Assembly (NCBI GenBank): GCA_009780315.1
Contig: WRAH01000006.1
Location: 49,624-113,623, forward strand
Length of the DNA: 64,000 nt
Origin: Defluviitaleaceae bacterium
Lineage (GTDB): Bacteria; Bacillota; Clostridia; Lachnospirales; WQUN01
Reading direction: 5' to 3'
In this document: positions 23,451-33,776 of the stretch, in pieces
Numbering within the stretch: the stretch's first letter is position 1
Layout: each line of letters opens with the position of its first letter
Made by a program: the position numbers and the translations under genes
The notes under the pieces: model-generated
What the model was told of the DNA's origin: nothing
What the model saw: the letters and a program-made list of their open reading frames with translations, nothing else
Database searches by the model: none

Positions 23451-25391
23451 TTAGTTGTGTGCATACGCTGTGTCAGAAGACAACGCCCATAAATGGCTGT
23501 CGTTCGTTGTTCCAGCACTACCTCTTGTAATGTCATAGTTTAATACACGGTTATTGACTGCAATTAGTTCAATTTGATAAGAAACAGGCAATGCAACAGC
23601 TGCTTCATAGAAAGCTTGTTCCCATCTTGCCATCCAATAAGCTAGATGGTCTAAATCCCATGATTGCGTGGATTCAATGTTAGAATGAATGAGTTGCCAT
23701 TCATCACTCGTCCATCTGGTTCTGTTGAACTCATTGATACCCCAAATTGCACTTGGGTTTGGTGCAAAGCCAAAGTTCCATCCAGCAGTGAAGATATCCA
23801 TGTCTGTATCAAGGTCATATCTGATTTGTTCCATCTGCCAGTTCCAGTCAACAAAGCTACCTGTCCAAAGTTCCATTCTAATGCCTGCGTCACGAAGATT
23901 TTGTTGACGAATCATTAAGAATACATCATCATCTGCACCTGGGGTTTGTGACCATGTTAATGTCCATGGGTTGCCGTTGAAATCTAAACGATATCCTTCA
24001 GCGTCTCTTGCGGTTAGCCCTGCTTGGTCAAGCAATTGATTTGCAAGGTCTGGATTGTTTGGTGCATGACCAAAATGATTTGGGTCCATCCAGTGGCGTG
24101 CATTAAACGGCCACAGTACAGAGGTTGCAGGACGGGTAAGACCACCGCCAAGGGTCATAGCGATAGAAAGCTGGTCAAGTGCATGACCAATTGCATGTCT
24201 TACCAGTGGGTCTTGAATTGGATTATCATATCTGTCCCCACGTGGTACAAAATACATATTACCATTATCATCTGTATGGTGTGTGCCTAGTCTAAATGTG
24301 TGGAAAGAACCACTTTGATTAAAACGTCCTAGAATTTGAATGTTATTTAAGTGACCATATTCACGTGTGTTTGATGGGCCAAACAGCATTCTGTCAAAGC
24401 GTCCTTCTTGCATGGCAAGTGGTGCAACTGCACTAGAGACTACTTCATAAACGATACCGTCCATAATCGGTCTACCTTGCCAGTAGTTAGGATTTGCAAC
24501 AAAATGGAAAGCTTGCCCTGGTACGATATTTTCAATAATCCAAGGGCCATTCCCTAGGTGATTTTCTCTTGCATTTGGGTGGTCTTCCATATCTGCAACG
24601 GCAATACCTGCCCAATGGTGACGGGCAACAGGAACATCCCACAAACCAGCTGCATATTGAAGGGTAAATGGCAATTCTGTAAAGTGAAGCACAAGTTGTC
24701 TGCCATCTTCGGATAAAACTGCACCAGAAATATAGTCAGCTTCACCGCGTTTCATTTCTTCTGCACCAACAATCAAGTGAACGCCAGCACCAGAGAAACG
24801 AATACCTGTATAATCTGGGTGAGAGATAATTTCAAAAGCAAATAACCAATCATCAAGGGTAAATTCTACACCATCATGCCAGTAAACCGTTGGAATATCA
24901 TCACGCATTGTGGCTGTAAAAGTATTCGTATTCAAGTCTACTTCCCATGTGGCAATACCGTCTTGACCTATAGTTAGGTCAGGATTCGTGCTGAACAGAC
25001 GAGCCATTGTGTAATTTCGCAATGTAGCGTCGGTAGCATTGGTTGATTGGGTTGGCAACATCATACCAACAATTGATGCTTCTTGAACTAATGCGCGGCG
25101 CATAATACCGCCTTGTATAGGTGCATTTGTGTTCACCACGGCTGGTGGGAACATGGTTAGAAGTTCGTCAAGGTCTGCAAGTGCATTACCTGCCACCATA
25201 TCCTCTGCGTCTGCGTCAATGTCAATTGTAACATCTGCCTCGTCCAAATCTTCTTGTACAACGGCTGGGGGTGGCGTATCCACAGGTGTAGTATCTGCAT
25301 TATTATCATTATTTCCGCCACAAGCGGTTAATGCTAACATTGCAGACATTGCTACAACAGATAGACCTAGGCCTAAACTCTTTTTAAACAT
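23451..25391 (-). CDS. oppA: Oligopeptide ABC transporter substrate-binding lipoprotein
   Basis: A 646-residue family 5 binding protein. A lipoprotein signal (residues 1-25, LALTACGGN with the lipidated Cys) is followed by an acidic low-complexity linker (~27-65) and the two-lobe binding fold. It captures peptides outside the membrane for the OppBCDF channel encoded just upstream. It is the last gene of the five-gene operon. Its length is above the usual ~540 because of the linker and insertions. The specificity (oligo- or dipeptide) is not shown. Confidence 0.88.
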   Translation of the reverse strand: MFKKSLGLGLSVVAMSAMLALTACGGNNDNNADTTPVDTPPPAVVQEDLDEADVTIDIDADAEDMVAGNALADLDELLTMFPPAVVNTNAPIQGGIMRRALVQEASIVGMMLPTQSTNATDATLRNYTMARLFSTNPDLTIGQDGIATWEVDLNTNTFTATMRDDIPTVYWHDGVEFTLDDWLFAFEIISHPDYTGIRFSGAGVHLIVGAEEMKRGEADYISGAVLSEDGRQLVLHFTELPFTLQYAAGLWDVPVARHHWAGIAVADMEDHPNARENHLGNGPWIIENIVPGQAFHFVANPNYWQGRPIMDGIVYEVVSSAVAPLAMQEGRFDRMLFGPSNTREYGHLNNIQILGRFNQSGSFHTFRLGTHHTDDNGNMYFVPRGDRYDNPIQDPLVRHAIGHALDQLSIAMTLGGGLTRPATSVLWPFNARHWMDPNHFGHAPNNPDLANQLLDQAGLTARDAEGYRLDFNGNPWTLTWSQTPGADDDVFLMIRQQNLRDAGIRMELWTGSFVDWNWQMEQIRYDLDTDMDIFTAGWNFGFAPNPSAIWGINEFNRTRWTSDEWQLIHSNIESTQSWDLDHLAYWMARWEQAFYEAAVALPVSYQIELIAVNNRVLNYDITRGSAGTTNDSHLWALSSDTAYAHN

Positions 25392-25430
25392 CTCTTTCTC
25401 CTCCTTTTAAGGGGTCTTTGCATCTTTCAT

Positions 25431-26357
25431 TTATGAAGATAATCTTTGTTGGGCATTCGCTGCACGTGACATTGCTTGACCAACAAAATTGATGCTAATA
25501 ATGATGATTAGAATAAGTATTACTGCCGGCAGCCAGTTCCACTGCCTTTGTGACATATGCGTAGGGTTCAACGCATTAGCAACCAAATTACCAAGTGAAG
25601 GTGTACCTACAGGCAAACCAAATCCGATGACTGCAAGTCCTGTTTCAATGCCAATACTTGTGCCTACAGTCAGTACAACCATGGCAGAAATCATTGCCGT
25701 CAAGTTAGGCAGGATTTTTTTAAAGATAATCGCAATATTTCTGGTACCCAGAGTTTTTGAAGCAGCCACATAATCTTGCACTTTTTGCCCCATTGTTAGG
25801 TTACGGATACCCCTTGCAGGGCCAATCCAAGAAAACATATATAGTATCATAACCATATGAAATACGCCAAAATCAAGCATTAACGTCCGCACAATAATCA
25901 TAACCATGATTGTAGGGATGATAACCAAAGTATCCATGATTCTCATTGCAACATTGTCAATATGTCCCCCATAGTATCCAATAACAAGTCCAAGGAGGAT
26001 ACTTGTAGTTAATGACAAAAATGATACCGAGAAGCCTATAATAATAGAATTACGGGCTGCCACAATGAGTATTTGCGCCATACTTTGCCCAGAGGGTGTT
26101 GTGCCTAAAAATCCGCCTGTAGGTGAACCACCATTACCAAATGGCCACCAAGTAGGTGCTTGGTTCAAATTAAAGATATCAAATGCTAAGGCTTGGTCTA
26201 CACCAATAACAGCTGCACCAATAAACACAAACAACATGATACCAACAAATACAAAAAGACTGACTAAAGCAAGTTTATCTGCAAAAATTTCTCTTATAAA
26301 AATTTTTCTTAAAGAAATAATCTTCACGTCGCCTACATTCGGTGTTTCAATATCCAT
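25431..26357 (-). CDS. oppC: Oligopeptide ABC transporter permease OppC
   Basis: A 308-residue inner-membrane permease with six segments. The EAA loop (YVAASKTLGTRNIAIIFKKILPN) that contacts the ATPases is clear, and an N-terminal cytoplasmic tail precedes the first segment, as in OppC. It lies 14 bp after oppB. Confidence 0.9.
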   Translation of the reverse strand: MDIETPNVGDVKIISLRKIFIREIFADKLALVSLFVFVGIMLFVFIGAAVIGVDQALAFDIFNLNQAPTWWPFGNGGSPTGGFLGTTPSGQSMAQILIVAARNSIIIGFSVSFLSLTTSILLGLVIGYYGGHIDNVAMRIMDTLVIIPTIMVMIIVRTLMLDFGVFHMVMILYMFSWIGPARGIRNLTMGQKVQDYVAASKTLGTRNIAIIFKKILPNLTAMISAMVVLTVGTSIGIETGLAVIGFGLPVGTPSLGNLVANALNPTHMSQRQWNWLPAVILILIIIISINFVGQAMSRAANAQQRLSS

Positions 26358-26371
26358 CTGTATCCCTCCCC

Positions 26372-27337
26372 TTACTTAATTTTTATTCTTGGGTCAACAA
26401 GGGTTAGAATAATATCCCCTGACAAGATGCCAATGATGGTTAAAAATCCATAGAACATTGCAATGGCATTCACAACAGGCCAATCTCTTACTTGAATTGA
26501 TGACAGAAACAAATCACCCATGCCATGGAATGAGAATATTCTTTCAATCATGATAGACCCTGTTACAAGTCCTATAATAAGGAAAGGCAAACCTTGTGCA
26601 AAAGGTATCAGCGAGTTACGCATGATATGCTTGTAGTAAATGGTTCTTGTAGGCACACCCTTACTTTTAGCGGTTACAACATATGCAGACGCGCTATTGT
26701 CTACAATTTGCGCCCGTAGTGTATAAATTGTGCCAAAATTACCCACCACTGCCAAAACTAAAGAAGGAAGCATCACATGATGAAGTCTGCTTAATAATAT
26801 CCTAAAAGTTTCAGCTGGGGAGATAAGTACATCTACAGTACCGCCCATAGGAAACCAATTGAGAATCAGTGCAAATATCCAAATCGAAAGAATTGCTAAT
26901 GCGATGGCAGGCACTGCACTTGAAATAAAGCAATACATCAATATACTTCTGTCTTGCCATTTTCCAACATATCTTGCCGCAATAATGCCAAATGGAATAG
27001 CAATAACCAAAGTAAAAATTGTTGAGAAAAGCGAGAGCCACATGGTATTTCTAATACGAATATTTATGATATCAACAACGGGACGACCATGGAAAAGTGA
27101 ACGCCCAAAATCTCCCCGAATAATATTACTCACCCAGCTGATATACTGTTGATACCAAGGGCCATCAAGACCATGTGCTTCTATTAAAGCAGCCACTTCT
27201 TCCGGTGACGCTTCTGGCCCGGCAAGCCCCCAAATGGCATCACCCGGCATAGCGTCTGCCATCAAAAATAGTGCCAAAGAAAGTACAATCATTTGTGGTA
27301 TAAGAATAAGCATTCTTCTAATTATTGTTTTAATCAT
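26372..27337 (-). CDS. oppB: Oligopeptide ABC transporter permease OppB
   Basis: A 321-residue permease with about six segments. The first ~100 residues carry the OppB/DppB pattern (long external loop with GLDGPWYQQYISWV) and the EAA loop is TAKSKGVPTRTIYYKHIMRN. Partner of OppC in the channel. It begins 17 bp after oppF. Confidence 0.9.
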   Translation of the reverse strand: MIKTIIRRMLILIPQMIVLSLALFLMADAMPGDAIWGLAGPEASPEEVAALIEAHGLDGPWYQQYISWVSNIIRGDFGRSLFHGRPVVDIINIRIRNTMWLSLFSTIFTLVIAIPFGIIAARYVGKWQDRSILMYCFISSAVPAIALAILSIWIFALILNWFPMGGTVDVLISPAETFRILLSRLHHVMLPSLVLAVVGNFGTIYTLRAQIVDNSASAYVVTAKSKGVPTRTIYYKHIMRNSLIPFAQGLPFLIIGLVTGSIMIERIFSFHGMGDLFLSSIQVRDWPVVNAIAMFYGFLTIIGILSGDIILTLVDPRIKIK

Positions 27338-27354
27338 ACATACTCAACCCTTAT

Positions 27355-28284
27355 CTACGGAATTGCCACATAATGGTTATCTGCTTTTTTCTTCAAGTCA
27401 TAAATGCGGCCATCTTCTTTGTAGTACGCATCGCGGTTCTTTTTAAATTCTTCCGCAAGTAAAGCACGTTCGCGCAGGGTTTCATCTCTGCCTTTTGGGC
27501 TAATACGAGGAATCGCACTTATAAGGTTCTTTGTATATATATGCACTGGGTTGTCATAAATGGCATCACTATTACCAAACTCTACAAATCTGGAATTATT
27601 CATGATTGCCAAAGACTCACACATGTACTTTACAACACTCATGTCATGGCTAATGAAAAGATATGCAATACCAAATTCTTGTTGAACATCTTTAAGATAA
27701 TTTAGCACTTGGGCTTGTATTGAAAGGTCAAGTGCCGAAACAGGTTCGTCACATACAATAAGCTTTGGTTTTAACGCAATGGCTCTTGCCACACCAATTC
27801 TTTGTCTTTGCCCACCAGAAAACTCAAAAGGATATTTTGTGGCATTTTCAGGACTCATGCCAACAATGGCAAGCAATTCATCTACTCTTTTACGTTCTTC
27901 TGCTTTTGTCAGTTTTTCAAAGTTGCGCAAAGGTTCTGCAATAATATCATGGACTCTTTCTCTTGGGTTTAAAGAAGAGTACACATCTTGAAAAATCATT
28001 TGAACAGATTTTCTAAAGTTAGAGCGGTTTTTGCCTATATATTTTGTAATGTCTTCACCGTTAAAAACAATACTGCCGCTGGTGATTGGCACAAGCCCAA
28101 GTATAGCCTTACCAATGGTACTTTTGCCAGAGCCAGATTCACCAATAAGCCCAAGGGTTTCGCGCTCATTCACATCAAATGTTACACCATCTACAGCTTT
28201 TACATGTCCAACAGTACGTCCTAAAATTCCACCTTTAATAGGGTAATACACCTTTAAATCTTTGACTTCTAAAAGTGCCATCAT
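27355..28284 (-). CDS. oppF: Oligopeptide ABC transporter ATPase OppF
   Basis: A 309-residue ATPase: Walker A GESGSGKSTIG, signature FSGGQRQRIG, Walker B LIVCDEPVSALD, and the C-terminal oligopeptide-transport tail. It pairs with OppD. The start overlaps the oppD stop (ATGA), so they are translationally coupled. Confidence 0.92.
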   Translation of the reverse strand: MMALLEVKDLKVYYPIKGGILGRTVGHVKAVDGVTFDVNERETLGLIGESGSGKSTIGKAILGLVPITSGSIVFNGEDITKYIGKNRSNFRKSVQMIFQDVYSSLNPRERVHDIIAEPLRNFEKLTKAEERKRVDELLAIVGMSPENATKYPFEFSGGQRQRIGVARAIALKPKLIVCDEPVSALDLSIQAQVLNYLKDVQQEFGIAYLFISHDMSVVKYMCESLAIMNNSRFVEFGNSDAIYDNPVHIYTKNLISAIPRISPKGRDETLRERALLAEEFKKNRDAYYKEDGRIYDLKKKADNHYVAIP

Positions 28285-29297
28285 GCACCCCCGTTAGTTT
28301 CATCTTCAAAATGGAATTTTTCATAACAAGTACATAAAACTTTATGCCCTGGTATTGGCTCGTGATACGTTGGGTGTTCTTGGTGAATACTTTTGTCCAC
28401 CCAAGGTGTTCTGTGAGAAAAACGGCAACCTGTCCTTGGCATGTATTTTAATGTAGGCACTAATCCTTTGATTGCCTTTAGTCTTTCATTTTTATTGCCT
28501 GCCACTGGAATAGACGCAAGCAACGACCTTGTATATGGATGAAGGGGATTTTCAAAAAGTTCATACACTGTTGCAACTTCAACAATTTGCCCTGCATACA
28601 TGACAGCAACTCTGTCTGCGGTTTCTGCAACTACGCCTAAATCATGGGTAATGAGTATCATAGAGGATTTTGTTTCTTTTTGAATGCTTCTAAGCAAATC
28701 CAAAATTTGTGCTTGAATCGTCACATCAAGTGCAGTGGTTGGTTCGTCTGCAATAATAAGGTCTGGATTACATGCGATGGCCAGTGCAATCATTGCTCTT
28801 TGACGCATACCGCCAGAAAGTTCGTGAGGGTATTGTGAATGTGTAAGCTTTGGATTAACCATGCCTACCTCTGATAATAGTTCTATGGCACGCTGCTTTT
28901 TTTCAGCATCGTTTAATTTTGTATGATAAGTAAGGTTTTCTTCAATTTGCCCGCCTACTCTAAGCAGGGGATTTAAAGCAATAAGAGGGTCTTGAAATAT
29001 CATAGATATCCTATCGCCTCTTATTTTGTTTAGTTCACCTTCATTTAAGCTAAGTATATTTTTGCCTTCAAAGTTTATTTCACCTTCAATTTGCGTATAG
29101 TTCATATTATGCAATCTTGGGATAGAAAGGGCAAAAGCTGACTTGCCGCTTCCAGATTCGCCAACGATAGCAAGGACTTCATTTTTTCTAATATCAAGGC
29201 TTACATCATCTACAGCGGCGTAATACTGAGGTCCAACCCTAAATGATGTTCGCAGATTATTTACTGATAGAAGCAGGTCTGACGCGTTTGCAGTCAT
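28281..29297 (-). CDS. oppD: Oligopeptide ABC transporter ATPase OppD
   Basis: A 338-residue ATPase with Walker A GESGSGKSAFA, signature LSGGMRQRAM and Walker B LIIADEPTTALD. A C-terminal tail has the Cys residues (CRFSHRTP, LCTCYE) that in some OppD proteins hold an Fe-S cluster. It is the first gene of the operon. The start at 29297 is chosen for GAGAGGTGG 9 nt upstream rather than the Met at 29324. Confidence 0.92.
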   Translation of the reverse strand: MTANASDLLLSVNNLRTSFRVGPQYYAAVDDVSLDIRKNEVLAIVGESGSGKSAFALSIPRLHNMNYTQIEGEINFEGKNILSLNEGELNKIRGDRISMIFQDPLIALNPLLRVGGQIEENLTYHTKLNDAEKKQRAIELLSEVGMVNPKLTHSQYPHELSGGMRQRAMIALAIACNPDLIIADEPTTALDVTIQAQILDLLRSIQKETKSSMILITHDLGVVAETADRVAVMYAGQIVEVATVYELFENPLHPYTRSLLASIPVAGNKNERLKAIKGLVPTLKYMPRTGCRFSHRTPWVDKSIHQEHPTYHEPIPGHKVLCTCYEKFHFEDETNGGA

Positions 29298-29475
29298 ATT
29301 GCAGTCCACCTCTCTCTTATGCATCTGGCATTTTATACAAAAAAAGTCTAAGAAACTGTCTTGACGTATTCATAATGCCATAATTTCAGTTCAATGTCAA
29401 TATTATTTCAACCTCGTTACATTTGGTAAATCACTAAGACTTGTCTTTTGAATATAATACAAATGGTGACTGATT

Positions 29476-30480
29476 ATGAAAAAGATATTTATTGTTGATG
29501 ATAGTGACACAAATTTGATGGCGGCAAAGCTTGCACTTGTTGATGTGTACAAAACCTATGCTTTACCTTCGGCAAATAGAATGTTCTCATTGCTAAAAAA
29601 AATTATGCCAGACCTTATTTTACTTGATATAGACATGCCTGAAATGAATGGATATGAGGCGATAAAAGCCCTAAAATCTGACCCGCTTTACAAAGAAATA
29701 CCCGTCATTTTTCTTACAGCAAAAAGTGATGAAGCCTCTGAATTACACGGCTTTGAACTTGGCGCACTAGATTATATGAGTAAGCCCTTTTCCAAACCCA
29801 TTCTTATACGGCGTATAGAAACCCATATTGAAACAGATAAGCTAATCAAACAAGGGCAAAATGCACTTCAAGAGCTTCACAATGCAACCATTAGCGTCAT
29901 TGCAAACTTAGTGGAAAGCCGTGACAAAATAACAGGCAAACATATAGAGCGCACACAAGCCCTTTTGGAAATTTTAATCAAAGAACTCATACGCATGAAG
30001 CTTTATACTGGAGAAATTTCTAGTTGGGATATGAGTATTTTATTACCTTCGGCACAGCTTCATGATGTTGGAAAAATTGTTATCAGTGATGTTATTTTAA
30101 ATAAACCTGCCCCGCTCACCCAAGAAGAGTTTGACATCATAAAAACCCACGCCATTGAAGGCGAAAAAATCATTGATGCCATTGCTGAAAAAACCTATGA
30201 CACTGGGTTTTTACACCATGCAAAAATATTTGCAGGTTATCACCATGAAAAATGGGATGGCTCAGGCTATCCGCGAGGACTTTCCGGCGAGGACATTCCA
30301 CTGGAGGGTAGAATATTAGCTGTGGCAGATGTGTATGATGCTTTGGTTTGCGAACGCCCTTATAAAAAGGCATTCCCCCACGAGCAAGCACTTGAAATTA
30401 TTAAAAAAGACAGCGGGTCACATTTTGACCCTAAAATTGCAGAAGCTTTTTTAAATGTCCAGTTAAATCACGAAAAATGA
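29476..30480 (+). CDS. Response regulator with HD-GYP c-di-GMP phosphodiesterase domain
   Basis: A 334-residue protein. The receiver domain (residues 1-120) has Asp51 (LILLDIDMPEMNG) and the conserved Lys (YMSKPF). An HD-GYP domain follows from ~150, with HDVGKI and the full signature in HHEKWDGSGYPRGL. Active HD-GYP enzymes break down c-di-GMP to GMP. A -10 TATAAT lies at 29453-29458. It converges on the two-gene GGDEF/kinase unit, which suggests a joint signalling module. Confidence 0.9.
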   Translation: MKKIFIVDDSDTNLMAAKLALVDVYKTYALPSANRMFSLLKKIMPDLILLDIDMPEMNGYEAIKALKSDPLYKEIPVIFLTAKSDEASELHGFELGALDYMSKPFSKPILIRRIETHIETDKLIKQGQNALQELHNATISVIANLVESRDKITGKHIERTQALLEILIKELIRMKLYTGEISSWDMSILLPSAQLHDVGKIVISDVILNKPAPLTQEEFDIIKTHAIEGEKIIDAIAEKTYDTGFLHHAKIFAGYHHEKWDGSGYPRGLSGEDIPLEGRILAVADVYDALVCERPYKKAFPHEQALEIIKKDSGSHFDPKIAEAFLNVQLNHEK

Positions 30481-30487
30481 TAACATT

Positions 30488-31423
30488 TTAAAGCAAATCG
30501 ACTTGCACTTCTGAAAATGATGAAACTTTATTACGCCCTGTAGATTTTGCATAGGTTAAGGCTTGGTCTACACTTGTGATGAAGTTTTTAGCAGAATAAT
30601 CTTCATTGGGCTTTGGAATCACCGTATGTGTCCCTACGCTAACTGTCACATGGGTGGGTACTTTTGCTTCTAAATGATGGTCAGTTAAAAAGACGTGTTT
30701 TTCTATGGTAGAGCGGATTTTTTCTGCAACAATATTTGCACCCGGTTGTACCGTGTCAGGCAGAAGAATTGCAAACCGCTCACCGTCCCAGCGGGCGAGT
30801 ACGTCAATTGCACGGAAAAGACTGTCTTTGATGATAAGGGAGACTTCTTTTAAAACGATATCCCCTTGTAAATGCCCATAGGTTTCATTGTAGATGTGAA
30901 ATTTATCCACATCAAACATGAGAATACTCAAGGGTGTTTGCTGACGCATGGCACGATTCCATTCACGCTCTAGTTCAGAGTAGAAGTAACGGCGGTTGAA
31001 AATGCCGGTGAGGGGGTCGGTTTTGCTTAGGCTGCTAATTAAACGGGTTTGGGTGATAATTTGCATTTGATTGCGTACACGAAGCTTTACAACGGCAGAA
31101 CTAAAAGGCTTACTAACATAATCTGCCGCACCAAGTACAAATCCCGTTTGTTCGTCTTGTGCGTTATTTAACCCTGTCACAAAAATAACAGGAATATGTC
31201 TGGTTTCAGGGTCTTTTTTAAGGACTTCAATCACCTCAAAACCACTCATGGCAGGCATTAGCACATCCAGTAAGATAAGGTCAGGTTTAAGTGCTGCTGC
31301 TGTGTCAATACAGCCCTGTCCATCCTTTTCTACATAAATTGTATAGTCATTTTTAAGCATTTGTGAAAGGGCGGTGATGTTCATTGCCTCATCGTCCACT
31401 ATTAAAATGCTGTTCTTTTCCAT
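30488..31423 (-). CDS. Response regulator with degenerate GGDEF domain
   Basis: A 311-residue protein with a receiver domain (Asp53 in LILLDVLMPAMSG) and a C-terminal GGDEF-type domain from ~130 (TDPLTGIFNRRYF). The active-site motif reads D213-G-E-R-F217 instead of GG(D/E)EF: the first Gly is Asp and the fourth residue is Arg. This probably removes cyclase activity and may leave a GTP- or c-di-GMP-sensing role. No clear I-site (RxxD) is seen just before it. Its ATG overlaps the stop of the kinase gene (TAATG). Confidence 0.85.
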   Translation of the reverse strand: MEKNSILIVDDEAMNITALSQMLKNDYTIYVEKDGQGCIDTAAALKPDLILLDVLMPAMSGFEVIEVLKKDPETRHIPVIFVTGLNNAQDEQTGFVLGAADYVSKPFSSAVVKLRVRNQMQIITQTRLISSLSKTDPLTGIFNRRYFYSELEREWNRAMRQQTPLSILMFDVDKFHIYNETYGHLQGDIVLKEVSLIIKDSLFRAIDVLARWDGERFAILLPDTVQPGANIVAEKIRSTIEKHVFLTDHHLEAKVPTHVTVSVGTHTVIPKPNEDYSAKNFITSVDQALTYAKSTGRNKVSSFSEVQVDLL

Positions 31424-33672
31424 TACCCCATCCTCCTAGTTTCTTTTAGTTGTGCCAGCGCATTTACGGCATCTCTAAAGCTATAAGACTTCATGTGTTT
31501 TACCAATGCTTCTGTACCTGATAACCCTTGCAAGTCATGAATAAACCCTAAGCATTCTGTATTGCGGCTTATCAGCAAAGGCTCTAAGTGATTGAATAAT
31601 GTTTCCACTTCTTCATAAGTTTTATTAGATTTAGGCACTGCCTTTTTTAAAGCTTTTACAAGGGGTGCCAATTTACTCATAACTTTATTTATTTCATATT
31701 CTAACATTTGTAACCGTTCCGTTTTAATAATCAAACCCTCACTGATACAATCTTCTAATTCGCTGGCGATAAGCTGTAAGTTTTTTTCATTTAACAGTCC
31801 AGCAGAACTTTTCAAGGTATGAAGGAGCCTGTGTGCAAGCTTTCTATCATCATCTTTAATACTGTCTGTAATTTCACGAAATTTATTTTGATTATCACTA
31901 TAAAAACTTTTATACAGTTTTTGCATTAAATCATTATCGTATAAGTGTTTTTCTTCTGTAGCATTATCGCCCCAATGTATAGGTTTAATATATTTTACTA
32001 AGCAATTCCAAAGTTCGCTTGAAGTAAACGGTTTTCCGATACAGTCAACCATACCATATTGGGCATAAGATTCACGGTCTGTTGACATTACATTGGCGGT
32101 AAGGGCTATGATTGGCGTTGTGCAACCCAGGGCAAGTATCCTTTGGGTTGCCTCCAGTCCATCCATAACAGGCATATGAATGTCCATAAAAACTAAATCA
32201 AAGAAGTTTTTATTATCGTCAAGCCGCTTTTTTATTAAGCTTATGGCTGTTTCTCCATTTTCGGCAATGACTGCGGTTAAACCTACACGTGCAAGATGGT
32301 CACTAATCACCATTTGGTTCATGGAATTGTCTTCACAAACTAATATTTCCCCATTAAAAATTGGTTTTCCAGCATTTAGTTTCGTATCGTATTTAGTTGC
32401 ATTAGGTACATAAACTAATCCAAAAGTGACTTCAAAAATGAAAATACTGCCCTCACCTGGGTTGCTTTTTATTTCAAGCTTACCCCCCATGAGTTCTACA
32501 AGCTTAGATACAATGGGAACACCTAAGCCTGTTCCGCCATGTTTACGGGTGATACTAACATCCGCTTGCATAAAGGGTTCTGCAATGCGGTTTATTTGTT
32601 CTTGAGTCATACCAATACCGCTATCTTGCACTTCGCAACGAATCGTGCGGGTGGTCGCTGTTGAGGATACAATCACTGCGGATACACGAATAATCCCATC
32701 TTGGGTGAATTTTATCGCATTCGTTAGCAAATTGGTAAATACTTGACGCAGACGCACAGGGTCGCCTACCAGTTGATTATTTTTACCCAAAGGTTCTGCA
32801 TAAAAATGGAGTGCTAACCCCTTTTCAACAGCAGAGGGCTTTGCCATCCCATGACAACTTGCAAAAATGTCTGCAATGTCAAATGGAATGTTCTCCAGCT
32901 CCATTTTTCCAGATTCTATCTTAGATATATCAAGAATATCATTGATGATTTGCAATAGCCAATTAGAACTTTCGATGATTCTATACAAATATGTTTGTGC
33001 CTTGTGTGACATATCCTCTTCCAGCGCAAGCTCTGAAAAACCAATAATACTGTTCATAGGGGTACGGATTTCATGGCTCATGTTGGCAATAAATGCCGTC
33101 TTCGCGTTGGACGCAGACAGGACTGCACACTCCATTTCCTTGCGTACAGTAATATCTCTTGATACGCCTAGTATACCAATGACTTTTTCATCAAATATAA
33201 GCGGCACTTTTGAGGTTTCATGAATGCGAACGCCTAGTCCTTCAACAGGAATTTCCTCTTCTATGTGAAAAGTCTCCCGTTCGTTCATGACACGATTATC
33301 CCACACGCTCCAATCAGACGTAACATCATCAGGAATGTTTAGGATTTCCTGCTCGGTTCGCCCAATTAGTTGCTCACGGGGCAAATTGAACATTTTTTCA
33401 AAAGCTTTGTTTACCCGCAAGAGTTTTTGTTCTCTATCTTTGCAAAACAACACAAATGGAATGGAATCAAATGCTGTTTGCAACATCGTCATTTCCATTT
33501 CCATAGCAGTGGTGCGCTCGGTCACTAATTTTTTAAGTCGCATTTTATCTGTTACCGACTTACGGTAAATCAGCCCAATGAGTACGATTAAAGCAATAAA
33601 AGTAAACCCTGCAATCACCAGAAGAATCCCCATTTGCCATGTTGTAATATGTATAATGATGCCTTGTTCCAT
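31423..33672 (-). CDS. Hybrid sensor histidine kinase (PAS, HisKA, HATPase, receiver, Hpt)
   Basis: A 749-residue hybrid kinase. One membrane segment (residues ~8-33) is followed by a PAS domain (~60-180), HisKA with the phospho-acceptor in MSHEIRTPMNSIIGF, and an HATPase with GIGMTQEQI and GGTGLGVPIV. The receiver has FMDIHMPVMDG, and an Hpt domain follows with HRLLHTLKSSAGLL. The phosphorelay likely feeds the coupled GGDEF-type regulator, or the HD-GYP protein. The start at 33672 is chosen for AAAGGAG 7 nt upstream. The signal is unknown. Confidence 0.9.
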   Translation of the reverse strand: MEQGIIIHITTWQMGILLVIAGFTFIALIVLIGLIYRKSVTDKMRLKKLVTERTTAMEMEMTMLQTAFDSIPFVLFCKDREQKLLRVNKAFEKMFNLPREQLIGRTEQEILNIPDDVTSDWSVWDNRVMNERETFHIEEEIPVEGLGVRIHETSKVPLIFDEKVIGILGVSRDITVRKEMECAVLSASNAKTAFIANMSHEIRTPMNSIIGFSELALEEDMSHKAQTYLYRIIESSNWLLQIINDILDISKIESGKMELENIPFDIADIFASCHGMAKPSAVEKGLALHFYAEPLGKNNQLVGDPVRLRQVFTNLLTNAIKFTQDGIIRVSAVIVSSTATTRTIRCEVQDSGIGMTQEQINRIAEPFMQADVSITRKHGGTGLGVPIVSKLVELMGGKLEIKSNPGEGSIFIFEVTFGLVYVPNATKYDTKLNAGKPIFNGEILVCEDNSMNQMVISDHLARVGLTAVIAENGETAISLIKKRLDDNKNFFDLVFMDIHMPVMDGLEATQRILALGCTTPIIALTANVMSTDRESYAQYGMVDCIGKPFTSSELWNCLVKYIKPIHWGDNATEEKHLYDNDLMQKLYKSFYSDNQNKFREITDSIKDDDRKLAHRLLHTLKSSAGLLNEKNLQLIASELEDCISEGLIIKTERLQMLEYEINKVMSKLAPLVKALKKAVPKSNKTYEEVETLFNHLEPLLISRNTECLGFIHDLQGLSGTEALVKHMKSYSFRDAVNALAQLKETRRMG

Positions 33673-33776
33673 TGGAAATTCTCCTTTCATGATTATTTAT
33701 GCTTGTTTATTTACGTTTCCTAAGATAATATCATATAATAGTGCAAGTGTAAACTTTATCACATGAAAGGTGAGCC

